From NCBI GenBank assembly GCA_963921935.1, contig OY998180.1, forward strand, positions 78,064,762-78,128,761: a stretch of 64,000 bases of DNA. The letters are read 5' to 3'. Positions 11,111-20,912 of this stretch are shown piece after piece. The notes under the pieces were generated by a model. It was not told where the DNA came from and made no database searches. It saw nothing but the letters and a program-made list of their open reading frames with translations. This DNA is from Galeruca laticollis. Its lineage: Eukaryota; Arthropoda; Insecta; Coleoptera; Chrysomelidae. The position numbers were made by a program, and so were the translations under genes. The stretch's first letter is position 1. Each line of letters starts with the position of its first letter.

Positions 11111-11239
11111 TATTGGCGGGTAATGTCTTTTTGGCGCGCGCGGTGCGTGTGTTGCTGGCGGGAGTAGTAATAGATATGGGACCTTCAACCCGCGAACCTA
11201 GTTCGTTTGTTCATAATTCTAACCGCGGAAACCTTTCCG

Positions 11240-11242
<3 letters not shown>

Positions 11243-11287
<45 letters not shown>
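11243..11287. repeat. (AT)n microsatellite
   Basis: About 22 AT units between the Penelope fragment and the resumed element A pol. Confidence 0.9.
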
Positions 11288-11288
<1 letters not shown>

Positions 11289-11339
11289 TTATATATAATT
11301 ATACCTTATGCAAAAATAGGAAAATTAGAAATACCAAAA

Positions 11340-12165
11340 TGTCTCCTTTAGAACAGTTTGACGAATACGAACAGACCTTGACCCCTAATTTTAATGCAAT
11401 GTATGCAGAAACATTCAAATTTGATATTTCCGCCCATGTGTTTTCGGAAGAAAATTCACTATAGTAACAGATCATAAACCACTTCAATGGTTATTTTCAT
11501 TAAAAGATACCAGTTCTAAATTAGTTAGATGGCGGTTAAAATTCGAAGAATATGACTATGATATAGTGTACAAAAAGGTGGATTGAACACTAATAGTGAC
11601 TGTTTATCCCGAATTCAGCTAAATATGAATGAAGTAAATTCTTCGGATAAACCTCCCAAAAAATTATTAGTTTATACGAAAAAATTTAATGACTCACTTA
11701 TTGCAGAAGCTGAATAATTTTATGACGATAATAATACTGTTCACACTACCATAGAAAATCCTATTGCAAGAATACCGATTTCGGAATCTGCAGTAAATGT
11801 GGGAACAAATCAAATAATAGTCTCTGAAGTCAATTTTGATCCAGCTAAACCAACGATAATCAAATTTTATGAAACTAAGCAAAGAATTCTAGTAAAATTT
11901 TCTAAAAATAACTTTGAACAAGATGTAATAGATTTTGTGAAAGAATATGTAGACCAAAAGCAAAATATCATATTTATTTTGAAGATCTCTTATACGAAAA
12001 ATGCGGAATTGTTATACAAACATATTTCAAAAATTCACAAATTTCATTTATCAAATGTAATAAAAAATTAATTGACATCCCTCCAAATGAAATCAAAGAA
12101 GTTATACAAAACTATCATGAAGGTAAACAGAATCATAGAGGATTAGAATTAAACCGAAAATAAAT
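11340..12165 (+). pseudogene. Element A pol: RNase H to pre-integrase
   Basis: Reads LTPNFNAMYAETFKFD and, after a stop and shift at 11463, IVTDHKPLQWLFSLKDTSSK followed by LVRWRLKFEEYDYDIVYKKGG and NSDCLSRI, the RNase H end typical of gypsy-group pol (TDHkPL.wl; NS.aDcLSR). After more spacer comes EVIQNYHEGKQNHRG, the zinc-binding start of integrase, where the sequence stops at LINE B. The rest of the integrase is missing apart from a possible C-terminal scrap at 29935-30075. Confidence 0.65.
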
Positions 12166-12554
12166 AAGTCGTTGCATTGTTAATAGAGCCAGTAATCAAA
12201 TTGTGTGTGTATAAATTTAGAGAAAATATCTCAAATTCTGGAAGAAATATTGAAAATTTATACTTTTCTTGAAGAGGAGCCACGAGTTGTGAAAATTAGC
12301 GAAAAAATTATCAGGTTGGTGAGATAATTGAATATATTTTAAACTTTGGATGTACATAACCTATAAAGAAATTTAATTACCTATGTTAACTATATACATT
12401 CTCGCCATAGTCGTCCCAATTTGTAAAAGCAACTATGACTAGTAATAAAAATGAAAAAAAATGCACAAAGGTATTGAGAGTCTCAGGCAAGAAATTCTTA
12501 CAGAACAGAAATTACTAAAGAAATAACGAATAAAATAGATGCTTGCTAGACTAG

Positions 12555-12880
12555 AATTCTTCTGAAACTGGAGAAGCTAAATAATCGAATAAATGAACTC
12601 GAAAGCAACTTTATACTAAGAAAGCATTTAAAAAAGGCCGGACAAAATCTCAATCTGAATTCATGCATAAGAGGTAACACCTTATTTATAGATAACCAGT
12701 CCTACAAAGCCAGTGATCTCGAAAATGCTGAAGACGAGGAACTAAATAACCAACAGATCAAAATAAATAGTGCCAATTCTACACCAAATTTTCACAGCCA
12801 ACGCCAAATTGACAACTCAACTGTAAAGTATCAACAGAACGACACACCAAAGGAAACACCTGAAAAATCAATGGAATAAG
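12555..12880 (+). pseudogene. LINE B ORF1 remnant (coiled coil)
   Basis: An open stretch without a start codon reads LEKLNNRINELESNFILRK, then CIRGNTLFIDNQSYKASDLE and a polar tail ending SME-stop. A short leucine-heptad coiled coil and position upstream of an endonuclease fit a LINE ORF1. The N-terminal part (12437 on, starting MTSNKNEKK) is in other frames. Confidence 0.4.
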
Positions 12881-13227
12881 AGGAAAGAACATCAAACCAT
12901 CTACCAGTAAACTTATACTCCCGGACTTATCAAGCTAAACCAACACCAATCATCAACAGGTTGTACTCCCGGAATTACCGAAACTAAAAGAAGATAGAGG
13001 AAGATTGCACTCAGGCAACGATAAGTCATAACTTTTTCTATTTCACCTCTTCTCATTTTTCTAAAACATTTCAAACCTATTAATTCCTCTTGTATTTATT
13101 CGATTTCTATAACTTCTTTTGTATTTAGTTTTATTGACTTTTCTGTTTTTGTTAAATTTTATCAGTTTTTCTGTATCTATTTGCCAATAACCTTCTTTTA
13201 AAATAGGTTTAGTATCACTGGAATACT

Positions 13228-14035
13228 TTGCAAATGGACGATTATACTCGAGACATAAATTACGAATTCTACAACACTCTAGAATGTTATAGTTCAAGTG
13301 AAGTGAACAAATATTTCAAAAACGATGGAAGTTTTCTTAGTGTAATACATCAAAATATGTGTAGTCTAAATGCACATATAGATGAATTTAAAATAATGTT
13401 AGAACAATTGAACTGCAGCTTTCATTATATTGTACTAACGGAAACTTTTCAAGTTGATGACATTGATATTTTTAATATGAACAGATACAGAACATTTTAT
13501 AACAAAGGACGGGTAAATAAAAATGATGGAGTCTTTATTAGATTATCATCTATTGACTGGCGATATTAATATAAATATAAGAGATGAAAACGATATTGTC
13601 AACACATATCTAAACCTATTATATGAATATCATTTACACTCAATGATAAATAAATACACACGCATAAAAAATCTTTCATGTAGTTGCCTGAACCATATCT
13701 TTCTCAGAACAGTCACAGAATCTTTTGAAAATGTCACTGCAGCAACGTATGAAAATAATATAACAGACCATCGAGCTACGCTACTGAGCCTTCCTATAAA
13801 AACTATTAGTAGAAACTCTGAAACAAAAAAGTATAAAACATACATAAACTATGAAAAAACCAGACATGACCTTCAAAATTATAATTGGGAATATTACTAT
13901 AATATAAATGAAGTAAACACGAAAGCAGAAGAATTACTAAATATCTTAAGTATTTTTATAGGAAAACATACAAAAGAAGTAAAAATAAAAAAAATGGTGG
14001 AAAGCGTCAAAAGTGGATTACGGCAGGACTTATGA
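13228..14035 (+). pseudogene. LINE B endonuclease, internally deleted
   Basis: The first frame (13228-13569) contains LSVIHQNMCSLNAHIDEF (the 'N.rSl' motif) and FHYIVLTETF (the catalytic TE). At about 13540 it jumps into a second frame (13523-14035) reading LLTGDININIRDEND (the 'GD.Ni' motif) and NNITDHRATLLS (the 'sDH' motif). The stretch that should separate the two is too short, so a central deletion with frameshift is likely. Strongly resembles the endonuclease of LINE A. Confidence 0.7.
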
Positions 14036-14139
14036 AAGCAATTAATACTAAACATAATCTCTACAGGGAATTTCAGCAAGATTTGAATAATGTGGAGAAA
14101 CGAGAAATATGTATCACTTATCGCAAACGCGTAAATAAC

Positions 14140-15202
14140 CTAATTAAAATAATGAAAAAAAACTACTACCGAACCGAAATACAAAAAAAATGGGAGGAAT
14201 AAAAAATATATGTGGAACCTAGTTAACAACAAAAATAAAACCAAAAATGATATTAATTTTATAACTAATGAAAAAGGCGAAAAAATAACATCCAAATCAG
14301 ATATCGCAGAGGAATTTAACAACTTTATAACAGAGGGAAAAAACTTGGCACAAAAAATAACCGTGCCGATTGAACCCCACCTCGGCGATCTAAAAATTCT
14401 AAGACCTTTTATTGGATGCCTGTAACTACTGACGAGAGAAGAGACTTAATAGCATCTCTGAAAGTAAACAAGGCTCCAGGTATAGACAATCTGCGAGCAG
14501 AAATATTTAAAATATTGAGTAAACAATTGACTAAACCTATTGCCGATTTAATAAACTTGATCTTTGCAGAAGGCATATGTCCCACTATTTTTAAAAAAGC
14601 TGTAGTAATCCCAATCTACAAAAAAGATAACAAGGCAAAGATGTGCAATTATAGGCCCATATCACTTATTACGACATTGGCAAAGCTAATGGAAAAAGCT
14701 GTGAAAAAAAGATTAACTAAATTCATAGCCAACCACAAATTATTATTACAGCATCAATTTCGCTTTCAAGAAGGACGTTCTACTAATGATGCAATTGAGA
14801 CACTGCTTTCTTCTGTATACAGTTTTGTTGATGAAACTAAACCAACGGCAGTTGTATTTCTCGATATGGCGAAGGCGTCTGACACTGTGTACCATCCACA
14901 GCTGTTTGACGTCGTGGGGGATGCAGGAATACGTGGACTGCCTATAAATTCTTTGAAAGCTATCTAAAGGATAGGACACAAATAGTAAGGATAAACGATG
15001 AGGTCAGCGCGGAAAAAAATTTATTGTTCGGGGTTCCCCAGGGAACTGTGCTAAGACCAATACTGTTTAATATGTATATCAATGATATATTCTCTTATAA
15101 TTCTACTGGTAAATTAATAGGATTCGCGGATGACACTGCTATAATATATACAGACAATATGTGGAAAAGCTTAAAACAAATAATAGAAACCGATCTAAGA
15201 CA
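14140..15202 (+). pseudogene. LINE B reverse transcriptase, N-terminal two-thirds
   Basis: Frames 14210-14425, 14416-14967 and 15024-15202 together give the RT blocks: LKVNKAPGIDNLRAEIFK, KKAVVIPIYKKDN, NYRPISLITTLAKLMEK, HQFRFQEGRSTNDAI, VVFLDMAKASDTVYHP (first catalytic Asp kept in LDMAKA), GVPQGTVLRPILFNMYIND and GFADDTAIIY (catalytic FADD). At least two frameshifts. Element C then interrupts it; the thumb is at 29078. Confidence 0.75.
15199..15202. repeat. Element C target-site duplication, left
   Basis: GACA immediately before the LTR start TGTAACG; matched by GACA at 29074-29077 right after the LTR end GATTACA. Confidence 0.8.
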
Positions 15203-16058
15203 TGTAACGACACTGTCGTCTAAAATATAACTCAACACCCTCCATACATAATTAAAAACAAAACATCGGGGACTGGGATACAGAATACTACCAAACCAAA
15301 TTATCACAGAAGACGAAGTTGGGCACCCAGTACCTAGAGGGCAACACTCACGCCATTTCACTAACAGCTCGACCGATATTATTAACAGCGAAACATCTCA
15401 AGACACCTACAAGCTCAGTCCTTACGCCTAGAAGTGACAGGAAAGCTTCATCGGTGAATAACCGAGTTAATTTACTAAATCCTGGAGCGTGTTGAGCCTG
15501 GGATCGTAATTAACACCCGGTTTGTCGTCGACCTCTTGGAGCGTGTTGAGCCCAAGGTTAGACGCTAGCAAACCCCGTCTTTCGGCCGAAACTCTAGAGC
15601 GTGTTGAGCCAACAACGGAAGCCAACCTTCATAGCCAAGTCCTGGAAAGTGTTGAGCCCGAGACGGAAGCGAATTCCCACCTCACCGAGATCACGCTTTG
15701 TGTTGAACGCGGGATCTGGTACCGAATACACCCCGTTTATTTTAGGCAACCTGAAAGAAGGGATAAAACGAGTATCCCAGGTCGACAAAATTGAGTAAGT
15801 TTATATAAAAGAACTGATTCATCAATAAATCTTTGCCGTAAACAATTGTACATATAGTAACTGAATATAGAATTAGTTTTAAGTTGTATAGATTTTATTG
15901 AATTTTTAGTTTAACAGGTAACATACGTGTTACTATTAAATAAACACATCTAACCATCAAGCCCTTTTTTATGTTCTACCCCCTGATTACCCAAGGCAAT
16001 TACAAATCGACGCCCGAGCAGAAGAATTACAAATTGACGCTCAAGCAAAACAATTACA
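15203..16058 (+). repeat. Element C 5' LTR
   Basis: Starts TGTAACGACACTG and ends CAATTACA. Contains five degenerate repeats around gcgtgttgagcc (about 15484-15715), a polyadenylation-like aataaa near 15828, and two complete 27-bp units at its end. Compared with the 3' LTR it lacks about 116 bases present at 28744-28859 and about 35 bases just before AATTAAAAAC. Confidence 0.75.
15484..15715 (+). repeat. five degenerate repeats in element C 5' LTR
   Basis: Units spaced about 49-57 bases with the core (g)gagcgtgttgagcc, at about 15484, 15537, 15595, 15645 and 15697 (the last diverged to tgtgttgaacg). Several are followed by ..acggaagc. The 3' LTR has a similar but longer array at 28334-28615. 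Confidence 0.75.
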
Positions 16059-16078
16059 AATTTGCGCCCGAGCTAAAG
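15998..16078 (+). repeat. three 27-bp units across the element C LTR end and primer site
   Basis: Three consecutive 27-base units begin aattacaaat and continue with a cgcccgagc-like block (15998-16024, 16025-16051, 16052-16078). The LTR ends inside the third unit (..AATTACA), so cgcccgagc, which looks like a primer-binding site, is present inside the LTR twice and once after it. Confidence 0.75.
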
Positions 16079-16219
16079 GTTAGATAAACCAGAGCCGTGA
16101 GGAGTGGACAGGAATATTGGCTAAGAAAACAGGGCCGTAAGAAGTGAAATTAAATCGCCACCCGAAAAAAATGTTAAAATAAAAATTGTAAAAGGGCAAA
16201 GAAACAAGACTCTCTAAAG

Positions 16220-17294
16220 ATGAATGAACAGGAAGAATGCGCCGGCGTAGGTTTGGCAGTAGCGGACGCAAAAGTAGGATGGATGTTCAAGCTCAAAAAT
16301 GAAGATTTAATAACAGAGCTACAAAAATTTGAATTAGCACAACCGGTACTGTGGACACACTACGGTCCAGAATGGTACACTTTGTAAGGAAACAGATAGG
16401 GTATAATACCATGAACCAACGGAAAAGCAGCATACAAGAATCTGAAAAACCTAGAGAAAGGGTGAACACTGCGGAAGACAACGAATCCGAAGATAGAGAT
16501 AGGAGGTACAGCTACAAACACGAAGATTGCACAGAACTGGACAAAATAAGGAGATGGGGAATATATTTTGATGTATCAAAAGACCCGATAGAATTCATCG
16601 AAAGGTTGCACAAACTCAGAACATATTACCAACTAAACGAAGAAATTATACTTAGAGCTCTGCCAGAAGTCCTAAAAGACAAAGCAATCCTTTGGTACCC
16701 GAATAATAGACATCTTTGGGAAACCTGACAAGATTTCATAGATGATTTCGAGGCATTTTATGTACCATTGGATTTATCAACATATTTAGAAGAAAAGATA
16801 ATGGAGAGGAAACAAAGAGAAAATGAACCATTTAAACAATATATCACAGAAATTCAAACCTTAATGCGGAGACATATGGGTTTCAACAATAGCCAACAGC
16901 TAGAAAGGATGTATAGAAATATGAACCATAAATACAACCTTCACGTCCGAAGAAACGAAATTACATCAATAAGGGACCTCACACAGCGAATAGACGAGTT
17001 AGAAAATATCCAGAAAGAAATCGAGAAATCCGGCTTACCGGAAGATAAAACCCGATACGATCGCCCCCCAGGACAAGGTGCACAAAACGGTAACAAGTTT
17101 CAAAATTATAACCGACAAGATTACTGCTGGAGATGCGGTAAAACAGGACACAGAAAAGAAACTTGCTATGGGAGACATATATTATTTGGTAGTCATTGCA
17201 GAACCATAGGAACACCTTCAAATAAATGCAATTGCCGGAGATCGGGAAACTTAACAAGGGCCGATTCTTCGAGAGGCAAGATGTGCCCACAATA
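16220..17294 (+). pseudogene. Element C gag
   Basis: Starts at ATG 16220 (MNEQEECAGVGLAVADAK); the first frame stops at 16387 and the reading moves to the frame of 16351-16728, which has WGIYFDVSKDPIEFIERLH and ALPEVLKDKAILWYPNN, a retrotransposon-gag capsid pattern. One in-frame TGA at about 16726 separates it from 16768-17295, which includes IQTLMRRHMGFN, a basic stretch and a single zinc knuckle CWRCGKTGHRKETC (C-x2-C-x4-H-x4-C). Roughly 350 codons in total, a usual size for gypsy gag. Confidence 0.75.
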
Positions 17295-17657
17295 AAGTCC
17301 TCCGCTACGAACAGTTACAGTATATCAGATGATAAAATACCACACATAATAATTTTTACTCACAACCAGCAGGGATTAAACACATTAATCGACACAGGAT
17401 CACAAAAATCATATATTGGAGAAAAAGGTCTTAACAAAATTAAACATTCCGTATATTATACTAACTTAGAAAACACATCGGTAACATTAGCAAATGGATA
17501 TAAAATGAAAATTACAAAAAGCTTTATTATTCCATGTACAATAGCTATAACAAGACGGCAAGACAACATTTTTCCATATACCGAGCTTAGAAGCAGAAGC
17601 CATTTTAGGAGTAGCAGATATTACAGAAAGGAAAATGCCGTGGGGAGACCTGTTTAA
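17226..17657 (+). pseudogene. Element C aspartic protease, then truncated
   Basis: 143 codons overlapping the end of gag in another frame. The active-site motif is LIDTGSQKSYIG, followed by TLANGYKMKITKS, the usual flap-region pattern. After about residue 115 it degenerates where the RT should begin. In an intact element this cleaves the polyprotein. Confidence 0.7.
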
Positions 17658-17940
17658 AGAAGAGACCGACCTAACCGCAGAATAACTAGAAGTTTATAAC
17701 AAATTAACATACATAAATCACACCATACAAAATCCAAAAACACAACAGAATTTAAGATACACAAACGGAATACGGCAAACAATAAATACAATAAAAGAAT
17801 CAAGTCAAACAATTCCTTATCTCGGAACCCTGTAGATTTCGTTATCGTATTGTCGAGCAAAGATAAGTCAGATTTTTACGAGAAAAAAAATCAGAAGTAG
17901 AAGAGCAACCTCAATTATAGACAACAAACTATACAGGTAT
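17658..17940 (+). other. Element C internal deletion site (RT and RNase H missing)
   Basis: Between the protease and integrase a gypsy element normally carries roughly 1.5 kb or more of RT/RNase H. Here only about 280 bases remain, with many stops and no RT motif in any frame. Confidence 0.65.
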
Positions 17941-19025
17941 TTGTTGGATAAATACTACTTCAAGGAAACAGAGCTGTCAAGCCAGTGGAAGTTGTGCATC
18001 CCCAGAGACAAACAACAAGAAATAGTAAAGGAAAATCACAGCAGCCGTACATCAGGATACCTGGGAATAGCAAAAACAATAGCCCGATTAGCCAGAAAAT
18101 ATTATTGGCCAGGAATGTTCCGAGACACAGCTAAATTCATAAGAGAGTGCCAAAAGTGCCAAAAATATAAACCGTCACAACTGCAAACATCGGGTCAAAT
18201 GCAATCGACCAAAATCCCTCAAGAACCGTGGTACACAATAAGCCCCGACGTCATAGGACCACTGCCAACCTCAAGTAAGGGTAATAATTATTTGATAGTT
18301 TTTCAAGACACATTTACCAAATGGGTGGAGAAAAGTCCAGTCCGGAAGATAACCGCAAATGTAATAACTCGGCACTTTAAAGATAAAGTAATAATGAAAT
18401 TCGGTTGTCCAAAGATAATGATAACGGACAACGCTAAATCATTCGAAAATAAAAATTTCAAAAAATTACTAACCGATTTCAATACAGAAAAACAAGAAAT
18501 ACCACCGCATTCACCGCAAAACAAACCCGTAGAAAGAGCAAACCGAGTAATAAAAACCATGATTGCACAATTTTGTTACAACACTCACAAAAAAGTGGAC
18601 ACAGACTAACGTTCGGCATAAATACCGCCAGACACGAGTCAACCGGATTCTCACCAGCATTTCTAAACTTCGGACACGAGTTAAGACTTGCAAGTAAGAT
18701 TCTAAACGACCGGACGACAAATAGATTCTACAACACCAAACAAATGGACAAAACTTAAAGGAAACTTTCAAACTAGTCAAAATAAATCTTGCAAAAACAT
18801 TCACACCACATAGCCACTATTACAACCTTAGAAGAAGGAATTGGTCACCAAAAATCGGAGAGAAGGTGATGAAGAAAGAACACCACCTGTCAAACGCAGA
18901 GAAAATTTTAGCGCAAAATTAGCACCGAAATATTCGGGACCGTTTACAATAGAAAAGAAAATAGCCAGTCACATATACCAAATTAAAACCGACAGGTTTA
19001 TTTTTAGCAATACATTATTGTCCTA
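17941..19025 (+). pseudogene. Element C integrase
   Basis: The first 222 codons read KENHSSRTSGYLGIAKTIARL (the two His of the zinc domain) and ECQKCQKYKPSQ (the two Cys), then WYTISPDVIGPLPTSSKGN with the first catalytic Asp, MITDNAKSFENKNF with the second, and PQNKPVERANRVIKTMI with the Glu, an intact D,D-35-E set. After a stop at 18609 other frames continue with TARHESTGFSPAFLNFG, YNLRRRNWSPKIGEKV and APKYSGPFTIEKKIA, the usual C-terminal domain. Two or three frameshifts. Confidence 0.8.
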
Positions 19026-19293
19026 ATATTGAATTAGCTTTTAATAGAGTAGCTCATATTTGTCGAGATGTTAATTACGGCTGATTACTACGAACTCTTC
19101 ACGCAAATGGAGCATCATTTTTTTTTATTTGTATTTATATCCATATTGGCCGAGGAATATATTATAGCTCTTATAATATATTTGAGACATGACTGATTGG
19201 AGTAACCTAACCAGTATACAAAAAAACCATCAGCCCTCACCAACAAATCACGATTAAATAGCCAGACAAATAGAACAAAACCAATCCGCGAAG

Positions 19294-19404
19294 ATGGAAG
19301 ACGTGCTCGATCTTTACGACGTGTGGCAATTTGAAGAAGGAGCGTTAGACCAACCTTCAACCCACGGAAAGTCGATAGAACAAGACTGGAATCGCTTGGT
19401 AGAG
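19294..19404 (+). CDS. Element C third ORF, 5' part (unrecognised)
   Basis: Begins MEDVLDLYDVWQFEEGALDQ and continues 37 codons until the element D insertion. The other side of the insertion (27901-28283) continues as proline/threonine-rich text and then, in another frame, an open run that ends inside the LTR. I do not recognise the protein; position after integrase suggests an accessory gene. Acidic at the start, basic in the middle. Confidence 0.4.
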
Positions 19405-19406
19405 AT
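19403..19406. repeat. Element D target-site duplication, left
   Basis: AGAT precedes the LTR start TATAACG; AGAT recurs at 27897-27900 right after GTTACA. Confidence 0.8.
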
Positions 19407-19922
19407 TATAACGAGAAAAACCTACAAACCCTCACAGTGCTCGTTATAGGTATGCGGGTTGTCTCACGTGATACAACCCGTGCTCGCCAGTCGACTAGCT
19501 TCGAGTAGAAGAAGGGGTGGATTCTTCAAAAAATTATTAAGTATACAAAAAAGGGCGCCAGAGAAGTTTTGGCAAGCACCCAAGACTTCCTAAGTTAGCC
19601 CACAACTCCTCAGTGGGTTAACAACACACACTACACACTCCAAAGGTTAATCTGATAGGTAAATTATCATAAGTAAATAAAAGTCAGCAAGTATCCCCTG
19701 ATTGAAGATTTAATTAGTCTTGGTGGACCAAAGGTCTCTTTTCAAAATATTTGTTACAATGTCACTACCAAAAAAATATTACAAATAACGTCTGAGCTCA
19801 GCTGAAGGCTGTAATCTCAGGGTGCAGAAGAGCTGAGGCCCCCAAACTACACCGATATCTCAATTCTAAAATTCTAGAGAATCGACCAAATTGTTCATGT
19901 ACAATATTCCAAAAATACAACG

Positions 19923-19961
<39 letters not shown>

Positions 19962-20872
19962 CAAAATCAACAATGTATAGTTACAAGGGTCCACACTTCC
20001 GCAATTTATACCAACATCAATATAAATATAAATATTGCATAAGCCAAAGATTTAAATAGTAACGAGGTTAGCGTTGCTAGAGAAAATACAACTCAAAATT
20101 ATGTACGGCGCAAGTTATATACATAAAATCATTAGAAATAGGTAAAAACCCACTAAATAACGCAATACTAGGTACATACCGTAGTGTTCTAGCGTATCTT
20201 AATCTATGAGCAAAGATTTCAAATTTTTAAATACAAAATACAAGTGTAAGCGAGATTATAGTAATTGCCGCAAGAAAAAAAAGAAATAAAACTTAATATA
20301 AAAAAAACGGTAATATGTGAAGCATGTGAGTTTACTAATGAATTTGAAGAAGTAAGAAAAGGAAAACTGTTCACTTATCCTTTTCCGGCACCAGAACAGG
20401 AACTGAAGTTTCTCCAGAATATCCCAGCTCTCCTGGAACTGGTCTCACTGACCCATTAAATTCCAATCAGTGATTTTTTTTAATGTCCATATACAAAAAC
20501 CCCCCTTGTTAATGAATCCTTCTAGCTAACGCCGTCTACGGAAATTGACCTCAAAACGCAATTCCACTAAATTTTTATGGAACCCACAGTCATCGACCGT
20601 TTTTGGACCAGAAACCTATCGGGTCGGAGCTGCCAATTGTTGGTTCCAGCCGTATTTCTCTTCCCCTATGTCGGAATTGTCGGATTTTCCAATAAAGCAC
20701 TTGGCTCCCAGAGCACATGCGAAAATTTTTAGTTGAAGCGGTGTGTTTACACCTTGACGGCAAATGGAGGACTGAAATTTTTAACTACGTACTGAGAGCG
20801 CTGTGACTTCTCCCAGTCGACAGGTTAGCCAATATTAAATTTACGACAGCTCGGCGCATTTTTCGCGTTACA
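19407..20872 (-). repeat. Element D 3' LTR (left copy)
   Basis: 1466 bases, TATAACGAG...GCGTTACA on the + strand (TGTAACGC...CGTTATA on the element's strand). Contains a 36-base AT tract (about 19926-19961). The right copy is 1507 bases with a 76-base AT tract. Confidence 0.9.
19926..19961. repeat. (AT)n tract in element D left LTR
   Basis: About 18 AT units; the equivalent in the right LTR is about twice as long. Confidence 0.9.
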
Positions 20873-20890
20873 GATTCCCCCCCTTTCGTC
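20873..20890 (-). promoter_or_regulatory. Element D polypurine tract
   Basis: On the element's strand the sequence directly before the 3' LTR is GAAAGGGGGGGAATC, a classical plus-strand primer. Confidence 0.75.
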
Positions 20891-20912
20891 AAAGAAAATT
20901 AACCCGGAAGGG

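Noticed and set aside
11207..11464. Frame with an Ile-Tyr run as a low-complexity protein
   Set aside because: The run is translation of the (AT)n microsatellite fused to the element A pol remnant.
15522..15798. Overlapping frames over the element C LTR repeats (65-90 codons)
   Set aside because: They lie in the repeat array and are not kept in the 3' LTR; the repeat period rather than coding explains the open frames.
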